Of a stretch of DNA of 64,000 nt, positions 7,056-17,383 are shown in pieces (the first letter of the stretch is position 1; each line of letters starts with the position of its first letter). The position numbers and the translations under genes were made by a program. The notes under the pieces are model-generated. The model had not been told where the DNA came from and searched no databases. It saw only the letters and a list, made by a program, of their open reading frames with translations. Where the stretch lies: contig NZ_FOZX01000008.1 in assembly GCF_900116135.1 (NCBI RefSeq), positions 186,001 through 250,000 on the forward strand, in the 5' to 3' direction. The DNA is from Saccharopolyspora flava (GTDB lineage: Bacteria > Actinomycetota > Actinomycetes > Mycobacteriales > Pseudonocardiaceae).

Positions 7056-7637
7056 TCAGCGATCGCCCGAAAGGTCCGTTCGCTCCAGGATCGCGGATGC
7101 GGCGCGGGAGACGTAGCGGACGATGTCGTCCGGGTCGGCCTCCACCAGAGGGCTCTTGCCCAGCACCGAGCGGACCATGCCGATGCCGAACACCCACGCC
7201 AGCACGAGGTCCGCCCGCAACATCGCGTCGTCGGCGTCGGTGAGCTCGGCGAGCCGCTCGGTGTAGCGGGCACCGAGCTCGCCGCGCAGCATCTCGGCCG
7301 CCCGCTCGTCGCTCCACGAGCGCAGCATCGCCACCAGCGGGTGCTCGCCGTTGGGCTGAGCGCTGTCGATCAGGTTCAGCAGCAGCTGCCGCGGCAGCTC
7401 CTCGGCGGAGAGCTCCGCGACCACCTGCTCGCTGTTGCGGGTCAGCACCGCCGCGAACAGCTCCTGCTTGGACCCGAAGTAGCGGAACAGCAGCGCCTGG
7501 TTCGCGCCGGCTCGGGCCGCGACGTCGCGCACCGTCGTCGCGCTGAAGCCGCGCTCGGTGAACAGCTCCGAGGCGGCGTTCAGCAGTGCTTCCTTCGTGG
7601 CCGCGGAGTCGCGCTTGCGTCGCGGCGCCTGCGTCAA
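7056..7637 (-). CDS. TetR family transcriptional regulator
   Basis: The 193-residue protein has a canonical TetR DNA-binding domain: KEALLNAASELFTERGFSAT, then VRDVAARAGANQALLFRYFG and SKQELFAAVL. The C-terminal ligand-binding helices are diverged. I place the start at TTG 7637, preceded by GGGAG at six bases and two bases after the proA stop. The longer frame to 7703 would overlap proA by about 60 bases. The regulator is likely to repress the P450/ferredoxin genes through the palindrome at 6996-7015, and may be partly co-transcribed with proA. The inducer is unknown. Confidence 0.9.
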   Translation of the reverse strand: MTQAPRRKRDSAATKEALLNAASELFTERGFSATTVRDVAARAGANQALLFRYFGSKQELFAAVLTRNSEQVVAELSAEELPRQLLLNLIDSAQPNGEHPLVAMLRSWSDERAAEMLRGELGARYTERLAELTDADDAMLRADLVLAWVFGIGMVRSVLGKSPLVEADPDDIVRYVSRAASAILERTDLSGDR

Positions 7638-7639
7638 GT

Positions 7640-8968
7640 TCAGCTCCCCGGCTTGGCCGGAGCCGAGCCCGGCCGCACGTGGCCGTCGCCGTGGGCGATC
7701 CACTTGGTGGAGGTCAGCTCGGGCAGGCCCATCGGGCCGCGCGCGTGCAGCTTCTGGGTGGAGATGCCGATCTCGGCGCCCATCCCGAACTCCCCGCCGT
7801 CCGTGAACGCGGTGCTGGCGTTGACCATGACCGCGGCCGCGTCGACCTGCGCGGTGAACTGCTGAGCGGAGCGGACGTCGCTGGTCACGATGGCCTCGGT
7901 GTGCCCGGAGCCGTGCTCGCGGATGTGCTCGATCGCGGCGGGCATCGAGTCCACGACGGCGGCGGCGATGTCCAGCGACAGGTACTCGGTGTCCCAGTCC
8001 TCGTCGGTGACCGGCACGACGTTCGCACCGCCCACGGCCACCACTCGCTCATCGCCGTGCACCGTGACCCCCGCCTCGCCCAGCTCGGCGATCGCGCGCG
8101 GCAGGAACTCCTCGGCGATGTCGGCGTGCACCAGGAACGTCTCGGCAGCGTTGCACACGCTGGGGCGGCGGGCCTTGGAGTTGAGCAGGATGCGCAGCGC
8201 CACGTCGATCTCGGCGCTGGAGTCGACGTAGACGTGGCAGTTGCCCACACCGGTCTCGATCGCCGGGACCGTGGACTGCTCGACGACCGCCGAGATCAGC
8301 CCGGCACCGCCGCGCGGGATGACCACGTCGACCAGGCCGCGCGCGGTGATCAGGTGGTGCACCGAGGCGCGGTCGTGGCAGGGCAGCAGCTGGACCGAGT
8401 CGGCGGGCAGGCCGTGCTCGGCGACGACGTCGCGCAGCACCGCCACCAGCGCCGTGTTGGAGGCCTCCGCCGACGACGAGCCGCGCAGCAGCACCGCGTT
8501 GCCCGACTTCAGGGTCAGCCCGGCGGCGTCGACCGTCACGTTCGGACGCCCCTCGTAGACGATGCCGACCACGCCGAGCGGCACCCGCACCTGGCGCAGC
8601 TGGACGCCGTTGGGCAGCACCTGACCGCGCAGCACCTCCCCCACCGGGTCCGGCAGGCCGGCGACGGTGCGCAGGCCGTCGGCCATCGCCTCGATGCGTC
8701 CGGTGCTCAGGCTCAGCCGGTCGATCATGGCCTCGGCGGTGCCCGACTCGCGGGCGGCGGTCACGTCGCGCTCGTTGGCCTCCAGCACCTCCGGGGCGCG
8801 TTCGACCAGCTCGTCGGCCATCGCGTGCAGCAGCGCGTCCTTGGTGCCGCGCGTGGCCTGCGCCAGCTCGGCGGCGGCCCCGCGCGCCCGGCGCGCGGCC
8901 TCGCGCACCTGTTCGCGCAGCTCGTCGCCGGTGGCCCTGTCAGAGGTGGGGAACTCGATGACGGTCAC
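7640..8968 (-). CDS. proA: gamma-glutamyl phosphate reductase
   Basis: ProA reduces gamma-glutamyl phosphate to glutamate semialdehyde with NADPH, the second step of proline synthesis. The 442-residue length is slightly above the usual 415-430. The catalytic cysteine is Cys272 in [11 protein letters not shown]. Other hallmarks are [28 protein letters not shown] and the C-terminal [16 protein letters not shown]. The partner proB is 5.3 kb away, separated by recQ, a DUF885 gene and an MHS transporter. The next gene downstream is the TetR regulator, two bases away. Confidence 0.97.
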   Translation of the reverse strand: MTVIEFPTSDRATGDELREQVREAARRARGAAAELAQATRGTKDALLHAMADELVERAPEVLEANERDVTAARESGTAEAMIDRLSLSTGRIEAMADGLRTVAGLPDPVGEVLRGQVLPNGVQLRQVRVPLGVVGIVYEGRPNVTVDAAGLTLKSGNAVLLRGSSSAEASNTALVAVLRDVVAEHGLPADSVQLLPCHDRASVHHLITARGLVDVVIPRGGAGLISAVVEQSTVPAIETGVGNCHVYVDSSAEIDVALRILLNSKARRPSVCNAAETFLVHADIAEEFLPRAIAELGEAGVTVHGDERVVAVGGANVVPVTDEDWDTEYLSLDIAAAVVDSMPAAIEHIREHGSGHTEAIVTSDVRSAQQFTAQVDAAAVMVNASTAFTDGGEFGMGAEIGISTQKLHARGPMGLPELTSTKWIAHGDGHVRPGSAPAKPGS

Positions 8969-9168
8969 TCCACCAGCCTAATCCGTCCCGGCAACGCATT
9001 TCCCGATCCTCGCGGCAACGTGACCGGCTGCTCCGCCAACCCCCTGATCCGGAAGTCGGTCAGCCGCTCCCGGCGAAGCGGTCGCGGAGTGGTGGGCGAA
9101 GGCGGTCCCGACACGCCCGCGCGGCCCCGGGCGTGGCTGGTCGGGGACGTCCGGTAGGAATTCGGGTC

Positions 9169-11289
9169 GTGGACGAAGAAGCGCTGCGGGAACTCGCCGA
9201 GGAACGACTCCGCGCACTGGCCGGCCCCGACGCCGCGCTGCGCGAGGACCAGTGGGCGGCGATCCGCGCGCTGGTGCTCGAACGCCGCCGCGCGCTGGTC
9301 GTGCAGCGCACCGGCTGGGGCAAGTCGGCCGTGTACTTCATCGCGACCGCGCTGCTGCGCGAGCTCGGCGAGGGGCCGACCGTGATCGTCTCGCCGCTGC
9401 TGGCGCTGATGCGCAACCAGGTCGCCGCCGCGGCCAACGCCGACGTGCACGCCGCCACCATCAACTCGGCCAACCCCGAGGAGTGGAACGACGTCGAGGA
9501 GCGCATGGCCTCCGGCGAGGTGGACGTGCTGCTGGTCAGCCCGGAACGGCTGAACAACCCCGACTTCCGCGACACGATCCTGCCCGAGCTCACCCAGAGC
9601 GCCGGACTGCTGGTGGTCGACGAGGCGCACTGCATCTCCGACTGGGGCCACGACTTCCGCCCCGACTACCGGCGGCTGCGCACCCTGCTCACCGAGCTGC
9701 CCGAGGGCGTGCCGGTGCTGGCCACCACGGCCACCGCCAACGACCGGGTCGTCGCCGACGTCTCCGAGCAGCTCGGCGTCGGCGGCGAGTTCACCGATCC
9801 GCAGGAGACGCTGGTGCTGCGCGGCACCCTCGATCGCGAGAGCCTGCGGCTCGGCGTGCTCCGGCTGCCCACCGCGCAAGCCCGGCTGGGCTGGCTCGCC
9901 GGACAGCTCAAGGAACTGCCGGGTTCCGGGATCATCTACACGCTCACCGTCGCCGCCGCCCACGAGATCACCTCCTACCTGCGGGAGCAGGGCTACGAGG
10001 TGGCCGCGTACTCGGGCCGTACCGACCCGGCCGAGCGCGAGCAGGCCGAGGCCGACCTGCTCAACAACCGGGTCAAGGCGCTGGTGGCGACCTCCGCGCT
10101 GGGCATGGGTTTCGACAAGCCCGACCTGGGTTTCGTGGTGCACGTGGGGGCGCCGTCCTCGCCGATCGCCTACTACCAGCAGATCGGCCGCGCCGGTCGC
10201 GGTGTGCAGCGTGCCGAGGTGCTGCTGCTGCCCGGACCGGAGGACCGCGAGATCTGGAGCTACTTCGCGTCGCTGGCGTTCCCGCCGGAGCCGACGGTGC
10301 GCGCGGTGCTCGACGCGCTCACCGAGCACGGCAAGCTCTCCACCGCCGCCCTGGAACCGCACGTGGAGCTGGGCCGCAACCGGCTGGAGATGGTGCTCAA
10401 GGTCCTCGACGTCGACGGCGCGGTGCAGCGGGTCAAGGGCGGCTGGGAGGCCACCGGCGAGCCGTGGCACTACGACGCCGAGCGCTACCGGCGCATCGAG
10501 GTCGAGCGGCAGGCCGAGCAGCAGGCGATGCTCGACTACCAGGCGACCACGTCCTGCCGGATGGAGTTCCTGCGCCGCCAGCTCGACGACCCGCACGCCG
10601 AGCCGTGCGGGCGCTGCGACAACTGCACAGGCTCCGGCTACTCCGCCGAGGTCGACGAGCAGGCCGTGCAGCAGGCGCAGGAGCGGTTGCAGCGGCCGGG
10701 CGTGGACATCGCGCCGCGCAAGATGTGGCCGAGCGGCATGTCCGCGCTGGGCGTGGAGGTCTCCGGCAAGCTCCCGGCCGACGAGCAGACCACGACCGGC
10801 CGCGCGGTCGGCAGGCTCACCGACATCGGCTGGGGCAACCGGCTGCGCGAACTGCTGGCCACCGGAGCACCCGACCAGGAGCTGCCGGACGACCTGTTCC
10901 AGGCCGCGATCAAGGTGCTGGCCGCGTGGGAGTGGGAGCGGCGCCCGGTCGGCGTCGTGGCGCTCGGTTCGCGGACGCGGCCGAAGCTGGTGCGCAGCCT
11001 GGCCGAACGCATCGCCGGGATCGGGCGGTTGCCGCTGCTCGGCGAGGTCCTGACGAACCCGAACACGACGCCGAACCGCGCGACCAACAGCGCGCAGCGG
11101 GTGGCGTCGCTGTGGCGGCAGTTCAAGCTCGACGACGAGCTGGCGGGCGCGCTGTCCGGCCTGGACGGACCGGTGCTGCTGATGGACGACTACGCCGACA
11201 CCGGTTGGACCGCAACGGTCGTCGGCCGCATGCTCCGCCAGGCCGGTGCGCCGGAGGTGCTGCCGTTCACCCTCGCCTCGACCAGCTAG
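9169..11289 (+). CDS. recQ: RecQ-like DNA helicase with C-terminal phosphoribosyltransferase-like domain
   Basis: The 706-residue protein is an SF2 3'-5' DNA helicase of the RecQ family. Motif I is QRTGWGKS (residues 46-53), motif II is DEAH (151-154) followed by CISDWGHDFR, motif III is TATAND and motif VI is QQIGRAGRG. A zinc-type cysteine cluster (CRMEFLRRQ...PCGRCDNC) follows. Instead of an HRDC domain, the C-terminus has a phosphoribosyltransferase-like loop, VLLMDDYADTGWTATVVGRM, with D673/D674. The GTG at 9169 has AGGAA upstream; an alternative GTG at 9133 would add 12 residues. It diverges from proA, and its 3' end overlaps the convergent DUF885 gene by 23 bases. It probably acts in recombination or repair. 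Confidence 0.88.
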   Translation: MDEEALRELAEERLRALAGPDAALREDQWAAIRALVLERRRALVVQRTGWGKSAVYFIATALLRELGEGPTVIVSPLLALMRNQVAAAANADVHAATINSANPEEWNDVEERMASGEVDVLLVSPERLNNPDFRDTILPELTQSAGLLVVDEAHCISDWGHDFRPDYRRLRTLLTELPEGVPVLATTATANDRVVADVSEQLGVGGEFTDPQETLVLRGTLDRESLRLGVLRLPTAQARLGWLAGQLKELPGSGIIYTLTVAAAHEITSYLREQGYEVAAYSGRTDPAEREQAEADLLNNRVKALVATSALGMGFDKPDLGFVVHVGAPSSPIAYYQQIGRAGRGVQRAEVLLLPGPEDREIWSYFASLAFPPEPTVRAVLDALTEHGKLSTAALEPHVELGRNRLEMVLKVLDVDGAVQRVKGGWEATGEPWHYDAERYRRIEVERQAEQQAMLDYQATTSCRMEFLRRQLDDPHAEPCGRCDNCTGSGYSAEVDEQAVQQAQERLQRPGVDIAPRKMWPSGMSALGVEVSGKLPADEQTTTGRAVGRLTDIGWGNRLRELLATGAPDQELPDDLFQAAIKVLAAWEWERRPVGVVALGSRTRPKLVRSLAERIAGIGRLPLLGEVLTNPNTTPNRATNSAQRVASLWRQFKLDDELAGALSGLDGPVLLMDDYADTGWTATVVGRMLRQAGAPEVLPFTLASTS

Positions 11290-12856
11290 CCACCTCGCGG
11301 GCCAGCGCCGACAGCGGCAGCGGGCCGGTGGCCAGCACCCCGTCGTGGAACGCGCGCAGGTCGACCCCGGCCTGCGCGCGCAACCGCTGGAACTCCAGGC
11401 GCCCCACCATGTACGAGAGGGCCTGGCCGGGACTCTCGATGTAGCGGTCGGTTTCGCTCTGGACCTCCACCTCGGCGGTGGGAGTGCGGGCGCGCAGGAA
11501 GTCCACGACCTGCTGCCGGGTCCAGCCGAACGCGTGCAGCCCGGTGTCGACGACGAGCCGGGCGGCCCGCGCGGAGTCCATCGCGAGCATCCCCAACCTG
11601 CTGAGATCGTCGCTGTAGAGCCCGATCTCGTCGGCGAGCCGCTCGGCGTAGAGGCCCCAGCCCTCGATGTAGGCGTTGAAACCGGCGACCTTGCGGATCA
11701 TCGGGACGTCGGTGAGCTGCTGGGCGAGGCTGATCTGGAAGTGGTGCCCGGGAACGGCCTCGTGGAACGCCAGCGGCTCGGCGAGGAACCGGGGCCGCTG
11801 CTCGGCGGCGTGGGTGTTGGCGAAGTACGTGCCCGGCCGCGAACCGTCGATCGGGCCCGGCAGGTAGGCGCCGCCCACGGCGTCGGGGGCCTGGTCCTCC
11901 GGGAAGGGCGAGACGCGGCAGCGCTGCGCCGGGGTCCGGCCGAACCACTGCGGCGCGACCTCTTCCGCCCTGCTCACAGCGGTTCTCGCGGCGTCGAGGA
12001 GTTCCTGCCCGCTGGACCAGTACAGCGCCGGGTCGGTGCGCATCCGGTGCCGGATGTCGGCGACGTCGCGCAGGCCGAAGACGCGGGAGCCGATCTCGGC
12101 GTACTCCTCGTCGAGCTCCGCCAGCAGCTCCAGACCGGTCCGGTGCAGTTCCTCGGGGGTGCGCTCGGTCGTGGTGTGCATCCTGACCAGCGACGCGTAG
12201 GTCCGCTCCCCGTCCGGCAGGAAGCAGAGGCCCGGCTCGTCGTCGGAACGTCCGGGCAGGTCCCGCAGGACCTCGCGGTAGGCCGCGAACGCGGGCCGGA
12301 TCCGCTCCTCCAGCAGGCGATTCCGCTCGTCCTCCGAGGTCAGCGGTGGCTTGCGCAGCGGATCGCGCTGCGGCGCCGACAGGTGCGCGTCGACGTGCTC
12401 GATCGCCACCCGGACCCGGCGGGCGACCGGGAGCCGTCCCGCCCGCGCCCCGTCGAGGTGCCGCTGCCCGCTGCGGGCGAGGAAATCGGGGATCGCCGCC
12501 AGCAGGCGCAGGAAATCCCGCTCCTGCTCTGGGGTTTGGGGGCGCTGCTCCGGCACCATCTCCAGGACCCTGCTCAGCGGGGAGACCGCCGAGTCGTGCA
12601 TCGTGTGCTCGACCAGCCGGGACTCGACGCGGGTGGCCACGCCCTCGGCCACGGCGATCACCACCTCGCTGGTGAGGTCGTCACCGTCGCGCGCCTCCGC
12701 CGCGATGCGCGAGGCTCGGGCGCGCAGGTCGGACTCGGCGTCCTCCCGGGGATCGGGGAGCCTGCCTGCCGTGCCGGGCAGGCCCTGCAGCAGCTCGTCG
12801 AGCGGGTTCTCCTCGATCAGCACGTCGAGGATGTCGTCGGCCACGTCGCGCGTCAT
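11267..12856 (-). CDS. DUF885 family putative metallopeptidase
   Basis: The 529-residue protein has the DUF885 signature HEAVPGHHFQ, a zinc-binding HExxxHH-like element, with a downstream glutamate in YIEGWGLYAERLADE. The family is annotated as predicted zinc-dependent peptidases or carboxylesterases, mostly uncharacterised; some members carry signal peptides. No signal peptide is visible here, so it is probably cytoplasmic. I used ATG 12856 (MTRDVADDILDVL) because residues before it in the longer frame do not look coding. It converges on recQ with a 23-base overlap. Confidence 0.85.
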   Translation of the reverse strand: MTRDVADDILDVLIEENPLDELLQGLPGTAGRLPDPREDAESDLRARASRIAAEARDGDDLTSEVVIAVAEGVATRVESRLVEHTMHDSAVSPLSRVLEMVPEQRPQTPEQERDFLRLLAAIPDFLARSGQRHLDGARAGRLPVARRVRVAIEHVDAHLSAPQRDPLRKPPLTSEDERNRLLEERIRPAFAAYREVLRDLPGRSDDEPGLCFLPDGERTYASLVRMHTTTERTPEELHRTGLELLAELDEEYAEIGSRVFGLRDVADIRHRMRTDPALYWSSGQELLDAARTAVSRAEEVAPQWFGRTPAQRCRVSPFPEDQAPDAVGGAYLPGPIDGSRPGTYFANTHAAEQRPRFLAEPLAFHEAVPGHHFQISLAQQLTDVPMIRKVAGFNAYIEGWGLYAERLADEIGLYSDDLSRLGMLAMDSARAARLVVDTGLHAFGWTRQQVVDFLRARTPTAEVEVQSETDRYIESPGQALSYMVGRLEFQRLRAQAGVDLRAFHDGVLATGPLPLSALAREVASWSRRG

Positions 12857-12993
12857 CCGGGCAGTGTGGCGCAGAACCGGGGGCATCTCATCCGAATTTC
12901 TGCCGTTCCACATCGTATTCGGATCTTTCGCCCTCCCGGTCGAGCGCTTACCGTGTCGGCACCTCGATTCCCGGGTGCGATGTGGAGGGTGCG

Positions 12994-14265
12994 ATGTCCC
13001 AGGACGAAGCGGTGGCGCACGAGCTGCCGGTCCGGACGCTGGTCGCGGCCAGCATCGGCAACGCCATCGAGTGGTACGACTGGACGATCTACACCGCGTT
13101 CAGCGTGTACTTCGCCTCCGCGTTCTTCCCCGGCGAGTGGGCGCTGATCAACACGCTGGCCACGTTCGCGCTCGCGTTCTTCTTCCGCCCGCTCGGCGGC
13201 TGGCTGCTCGGGCGCTTCGCCGACCTGCGAGGGCGCAAGACCGCCATGCTGCTGACGATCTCGCTGATGGCCGGCGGATCGCTGATCATCGGCGTCCTGC
13301 CGACCTTCGAGAGCATCGGCTGGCTCGCGGCCGTGCTGCTCGTGCTCGCCCGCATCGGCCAGGGACTCTCGCTCGGCGGTGAGGTCTCCAACGCCTCGGC
13401 CTACCTCGCCGAGATCGCGCCGCCGTCGCGTCGCGGCCGGTACTCGTCGTTCTTCTACATCTCCACCGGTGCCGCGCTGCTCATCGCCTCGCTGCTGGGG
13501 TACGCGCTGACCTCGGTGCTCAGCGAGGAGCAGCTGAGCGCCTACGGCTGGCGGATCCCGTTCATCATCGGCGGTGTCCTCGGGCTCATCGGGATGTGGT
13601 TGCGGCGCACCCTGAGCGAGACCGAGCAGTACGAGGAGAACAAGGCCAAGGCCGAGGCGCTGAAGAACCCGCTGCTGCTGACGCTGCGGCAGCACCCGAA
13701 GGCCGTCGGCCAGCTCGTCGGGTTCTCGATGCTCTCGACGCTGTGCTACTACACGTTCTTCAGCGCCCTGACGCCGTTCGCGGTGAAGAACCGCGGCGCC
13801 GACGCCACCGACGTGTTCCTGGCGCTGTCGATCGCCACCGCCCTGTTCATCGCCCTGCAGTACCCGATGGGTGCGGTCTCCGACCGCTACGGCCGCAAAC
13901 CGCAGCTGCTGATCTGGTCGGCGGCCACCGCGATCCTCATCGTGCCGCTGTCATCGCTGGTCGGGCCGGGTCTGGGCGGGCTGCTGGTGGTGTTCTGCGT
14001 CGGCGTCGGCCTCTACAGCGCGATGACCTCGATCGCACCGGCGATCATGTCCGAGCTGTTCCCCACCGAGCTGCGCGGCCTGGGCATCGGCGCCTGGTAC
14101 AACCTGACCGTCGCCGTCTTCGGCGGCACGGCGCCGCTGGTCATCCAGGCCTTCGCGAAGTTCGACCTGGCGACCGGGTTCTTCTACTACATCGCGATCG
14201 GGGCGGTGATCGCGTTCTTCGTCATCCGCACCCTTCCCGAGACCCGCAACACCGAACTCCGGTGA
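12994..14265 (+). CDS. MFS transporter, metabolite:H+ symporter (MHS) family
   Basis: The 423-residue protein has 12 predicted membrane segments. It starts in the MHS style, ASIGNAIEWYDWTIYTAF, with the cytoplasmic loop GRFADLRGRKTAM and the second-half copy AVSDRYGRKPQLL. MHS proteins import organic acids such as citrate, alpha-ketoglutarate, shikimate or dicarboxylates, or compatible solutes, together with protons; the substrate cannot be told here. The ATG at 12994 follows GGAGGG with ideal spacing. The gene stands alone between divergent DUF885 and convergent proB, with a perfect palindromic terminator after it. Confidence 0.9.
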   Translation: MSQDEAVAHELPVRTLVAASIGNAIEWYDWTIYTAFSVYFASAFFPGEWALINTLATFALAFFFRPLGGWLLGRFADLRGRKTAMLLTISLMAGGSLIIGVLPTFESIGWLAAVLLVLARIGQGLSLGGEVSNASAYLAEIAPPSRRGRYSSFFYISTGAALLIASLLGYALTSVLSEEQLSAYGWRIPFIIGGVLGLIGMWLRRTLSETEQYEENKAKAEALKNPLLLTLRQHPKAVGQLVGFSMLSTLCYYTFFSALTPFAVKNRGADATDVFLALSIATALFIALQYPMGAVSDRYGRKPQLLIWSAATAILIVPLSSLVGPGLGGLLVVFCVGVGLYSAMTSIAPAIMSELFPTELRGLGIGAWYNLTVAVFGGTAPLVIQAFAKFDLATGFFYYIAIGAVIAFFVIRTLPETRNTELR

Positions 14266-14274
14266 TCGTGGGGT

Positions 14275-14300
14275 GGGGAAGTTTTCATGAAAACTTCCCC
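14275..14300. terminator. bidirectional terminator between MHS transporter and proB
   Basis: A perfect 26-base palindrome lies between two convergent genes. Its left half reads GGGGAAGTTTTCA. Each arm has a G run followed by T residues, so the RNA made from either strand folds into a hairpin of 11-13 base pairs. It begins ten bases after the transporter stop and ends two bases before the proB stop. Confidence 0.7.
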
Positions 14301-14301
14301 A

Positions 14302-15417
14302 TCACCGCAACGCGACGAGATCATCGGCATGAACCACCTCACGGCGCTGCTCCGCGGGCAGCTCGTGGGTGGAGCGACCGATGAGCGTCGGCAACTCCTC
14401 GGCGTCGTAGGCGACGACGCCGCGCGCCACCACCGTGCCGGTGGGGTTGAGCAGTTCCACGACATCGCCGCTGTCGAAAGCGCCCTCCACGGCGGTGATC
14501 CCGGCCGCCAGCAACGAGCGACGGCGCTTGACCACCGCCGCCACGGCGCCGTCGTCGAGCCACAGCCTGCCGTTGGCGCCCGCGGCGTGGGCCAGCCAGA
14601 ACCGACGGGCCGACAAGCGGTTCCCGGTGGCGGCGAAGGCGGTGCCGACGTCGGCCGGGCCCAGCGCGCTCGCGGCGTTGGCCGAGGAGGTCAGCAGCAC
14701 CGGGATCCCCGAGGTGCAGGCGACCTTCGCCGCCGCGACCTTCGAGGCCATGCCCCCGGTGCCCAGGCCGGAGGCACCGGTGCTGCCCGCGTCCACGCCC
14801 TCCATGTCGGCGGCGCCGGTGACCTCGCGGATCACCTTCGCCCCGCCCTTGCGGGGATCGCCGTCGTAGAGCGCGTCCACATCGGACAGCAGGATCAGCG
14901 CGTCGGCCCCGACCAGGTGCGAGACCAGAGCGGCGAGCCGGTCGTTGTCGCCGAAGCGGATCTCGGTGGTGGCCACCGTGTCGTTCTCGTTGACCACCGG
15001 CACCACGCCCAGCCCGAGCAGCCGGTTCAGGGTGCGCTGGGCGTTGCGGTAGTTGCTGCGGCGCACCACGTCATCGGCGGTGAGCAGCACCTGCCCGACG
15101 GTGAGGTCGAAGCGGGCGAACGACTCCGCGTAGGCGTGCGCGAGCGCGAGCTGCCCGACCGACGCGGCGGCCTGCTGCGTGGCCAGGTCCTTGGGCCTGC
15201 GGCGCAACCCCATCGGGGCGATGCCCGCGGCGATGGCGCCCGAGGACACCAGCACGACCTGCCCGCCGGCGGCGACCCGCTTGGCGACCGTGTCCACCAG
15301 GACCGACAGCCGCTCGGCGTCCAGACCGCCCTCGGTGGTGGTCAGCGACGACGAACCGATCTTCACCACGATCCGCTGCGCGGCCGCGACGGCCTGCCGA
15401 GTCGCCGAGGGGCTCAC
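14302..15417 (-). CDS. proB: glutamate 5-kinase
   Basis: ProB phosphorylates glutamate to gamma-glutamyl phosphate, the committed and usually proline-inhibited step of proline synthesis. The 371-residue protein contains [12 protein letters not shown] at the N-terminus, [33 protein letters not shown] and [15 protein letters not shown]. It has a C-terminal PUA domain ([18 protein letters not shown]). Translation starts at GTG 15417, overlapping the obg stop as GTGA, so obg and proB are translationally coupled. Upstream frame extension would lie inside obg. Confidence 0.97.
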   Translation of the reverse strand: MSPSATRQAVAAAQRIVVKIGSSSLTTTEGGLDAERLSVLVDTVAKRVAAGGQVVLVSSGAIAAGIAPMGLRRRPKDLATQQAAASVGQLALAHAYAESFARFDLTVGQVLLTADDVVRRSNYRNAQRTLNRLLGLGVVPVVNENDTVATTEIRFGDNDRLAALVSHLVGADALILLSDVDALYDGDPRKGGAKVIREVTGAADMEGVDAGSTGASGLGTGGMASKVAAAKVACTSGIPVLLTSSANAASALGPADVGTAFAATGNRLSARRFWLAHAAGANGRLWLDDGAVAAVVKRRRSLLAAGITAVEGAFDSGDVVELLNPTGTVVARGVVAYDAEELPTLIGRSTHELPAEQRREVVHADDLVALR

Positions 15418-16901
15418 TCGTCGTCCTCGTCCTCGCCGCCGACGTAGCGGCCGAACTCGTCGAGCCCGGTGCCGCGGCGCAGCTTCTTGGCGATCTTGCG
15501 ATCGTGCGCCGAGACCCGGTCGTCGGTCTCCAGCCGCAGGTCGTGGCCGCGTCGGCCGAGCACGCTGGCCATCCCGGCCGGGGTGGTGGGCTCCCAGTCG
15601 AAGGTCATGGTGCCGATGGTGACCTGGCTGCCCGGCTCGGCGCCCTGCTTGGCCAGCGCGTCCTCCACGCCCAGCTTGGCCAGCCGGTCGGCGAGGAAGC
15701 CCACGGCCTCGCTGTTGTTGAAGTCGGTCTGCCGGATCCACCGCTCCGGCTTCTCGCCGCGCACGACGAAGGCGTCCTCGTCCTCCGGGTCGGGCTCGAC
15801 GGTGAAACCGCCGTCGTCGACCGCGGTCGGCCGCACGACCACGCGCGCCGGTTCCGGCTCGGGCAGCGTCTCGCGGTAGCGCTCGACCTCGGCGCCCATC
15901 GCGAAGCTCAGCTCGCGCAGGCCCTCGCGGGAGGCCGTGGAGATCTCGAAGACCGGCCAGCCGCGCTCCTCGACCTCCGCGCGCACGAAGTCGGCGAGCT
16001 CGCGGGCCTCCGGCACGTCGATCTTGTTGAGCACGACCATGCGCGGGCGGTCGGCCAGGTCGGCCCCGCCGTGCTCGGCGGCCAGCGCCGGGGTGTACTC
16101 GGCGAGCTCGTTCTCCAGCGCGTCGATGTCGGAGATCGGGTCGCGGCCCGGCTCCAGCGTCGCGCAGTCCACGACGTGGACCAGCACCGCGCAGCGCTCG
16201 ATGTGGCGCAGGAAGTCCAGGCCCAGACCGCGGCCCTGGCTGGCGCCCGGGATCAGGCCGGGCACGTCGGCGACGGTGAACACGGTCTCGCCCGCGGTGA
16301 CCACACCCAGGTTCGGCACCAGGGTCGTGAACGGGTAGTCGGCGATCTTCGGCTTGGCGGCCGAGAGCACCGAGATCAGCGAGGACTTGCCGGCCGAGGG
16401 GAAGCCGAGCAGGCCGACGTCGGCGACCGACTTCAGCTCCAGCACCAGCTCCAGCTCGTCACCGGGCTCGCCCAGCAGCGCGAACCCGGGAGCCTTGCGG
16501 GCCTTGGACGCCAGCGCGGCGTTGCCCAGGCCGCCGCGACCACCGGCCGCCGCGATGAACGTGGTGCCCGGCCCGACCAGGTCGGCCAGCACCTCGCCGT
16601 CCGGGGACAGCACGACCGTGCCGTCCGGGACCGGCAGCACCAGGTCGTCGCCCTGCGCGCCGTTGCGGTGACCGCCCTTGCCGGGCTGGCCCTTCACCGC
16701 CTGCGCGTTGGGGCGGTAGTGGAAGTCGAGCAGGGTGTGCACGCCGGAGTCGACGACCAGCCGGACGTCGCCGCCCTTGCCGCCGTTGCCCCCGTCAGGA
16801 CCGCCCAGCGGCTTGAACTTCTCCCTGTGCACCGAGGCGCAGCCATTTCCCCCGTCGCCTGCGGCGACGTTGATGGTCACGCGGTCGACGAACCGCGACA
16901 C
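15414..16901 (-). CDS. obg: Obg family GTPase
   Basis: Obg is an essential GTPase linked to 50S ribosome assembly and stress signalling. The 495-residue protein has the glycine-rich Obg fold ([19 protein letters not shown] then [13 protein letters not shown]), the G domain ([10 protein letters not shown]-loop, DVPGLIPGA switch II, NKID specificity motif) and the actinobacterial C-terminal OCT domain ([20 protein letters not shown]) ending in an acidic tail. The GTG at 16901 is preceded by GGAGG. The gene follows rpmA-rplU with a 210-base gap that holds a hairpin, and couples to proB. Confidence 0.97.
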   Translation of the reverse strand: MSRFVDRVTINVAAGDGGNGCASVHREKFKPLGGPDGGNGGKGGDVRLVVDSGVHTLLDFHYRPNAQAVKGQPGKGGHRNGAQGDDLVLPVPDGTVVLSPDGEVLADLVGPGTTFIAAAGGRGGLGNAALASKARKAPGFALLGEPGDELELVLELKSVADVGLLGFPSAGKSSLISVLSAAKPKIADYPFTTLVPNLGVVTAGETVFTVADVPGLIPGASQGRGLGLDFLRHIERCAVLVHVVDCATLEPGRDPISDIDALENELAEYTPALAAEHGGADLADRPRMVVLNKIDVPEARELADFVRAEVEERGWPVFEISTASREGLRELSFAMGAEVERYRETLPEPEPARVVVRPTAVDDGGFTVEPDPEDEDAFVVRGEKPERWIRQTDFNNSEAVGFLADRLAKLGVEDALAKQGAEPGSQVTIGTMTFDWEPTTPAGMASVLGRRGHDLRLETDDRVSAHDRKIAKKLRRGTGLDEFGRYVGGEDEDDE

Positions 16902-17041
16902 GAATGCCTCCAGGAAGATCAAGCCGAACGGGTGCCCGGCGGGTGTAGCTCTGGGTTCACGAGTGCGATGACGCTGAGTGCAACAGCCGAAGGGCGCTCG
17001 CGCTTCCCGACCGCAACGCGGGTCACCCCGGACAACACAAA

Positions 17042-17079
17042 GCGAGGGGCGGCCCGGACATGCCGGTTCCGCCCCTCGC
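17042..17079 (-). terminator. rplU-rpmA terminator
   Basis: GCGAGGGGCGG at 17042-17052 pairs perfectly with CCGCCCCTCGC at 17069-17079. In the direction of transcription the hairpin is followed by TTTGTGTTGT, giving a Rho-independent terminator 33 bases past the rpmA stop. It may reduce, rather than abolish, read-through into obg. Confidence 0.75.
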
Positions 17080-17111
17080 CGGGAAGTTGCTGGCCTGCGT
17101 CGAGAGCCGGA

Positions 17112-17369
17112 TCAGGCCTCGACCGGCTGCACGCTGACGGCCTTGCGGCCGCGGTAACGCCCGAACTCGACGGTACCGGCGGACAGCGCGAAGAGGGTGT
17201 CGTCGTTGCCGCGACCGACGTTCAGACCCGGGTGGAACTTGGTCCCACGCTGACGGATCAGGATCTCGCCGGCCTTGACGACCTGGCCGCCGTAGCGCTT
17301 CACCCCGAGGTACTTGGGGTTCGAGTCGCGGCCGTTCCGAGAGCTGGATGCGCCCTTCTTGTGTGCCAT
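17112..17369 (-). CDS. rpmA: 50S ribosomal protein L27
   Basis: The 85-residue protein starts [20 protein letters not shown] and contains [20 protein letters not shown] and [18 protein letters not shown], diagnostic for bL27. L27 reaches toward the peptidyl-transferase centre with its N-terminus. There is no N-terminal cleavage extension of the firmicute type. It lies 14 bases downstream of rplU in the standard rplU-rpmA operon. Confidence 0.98.
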   Translation of the reverse strand: MAHKKGASSSRNGRDSNPKYLGVKRYGGQVVKAGEILIRQRGTKFHPGLNVGRGNDDTLFALSAGTVEFGRYRGRKAVSVQPVEA

Positions 17370-17383
17370 GACTACTCAGGTCC

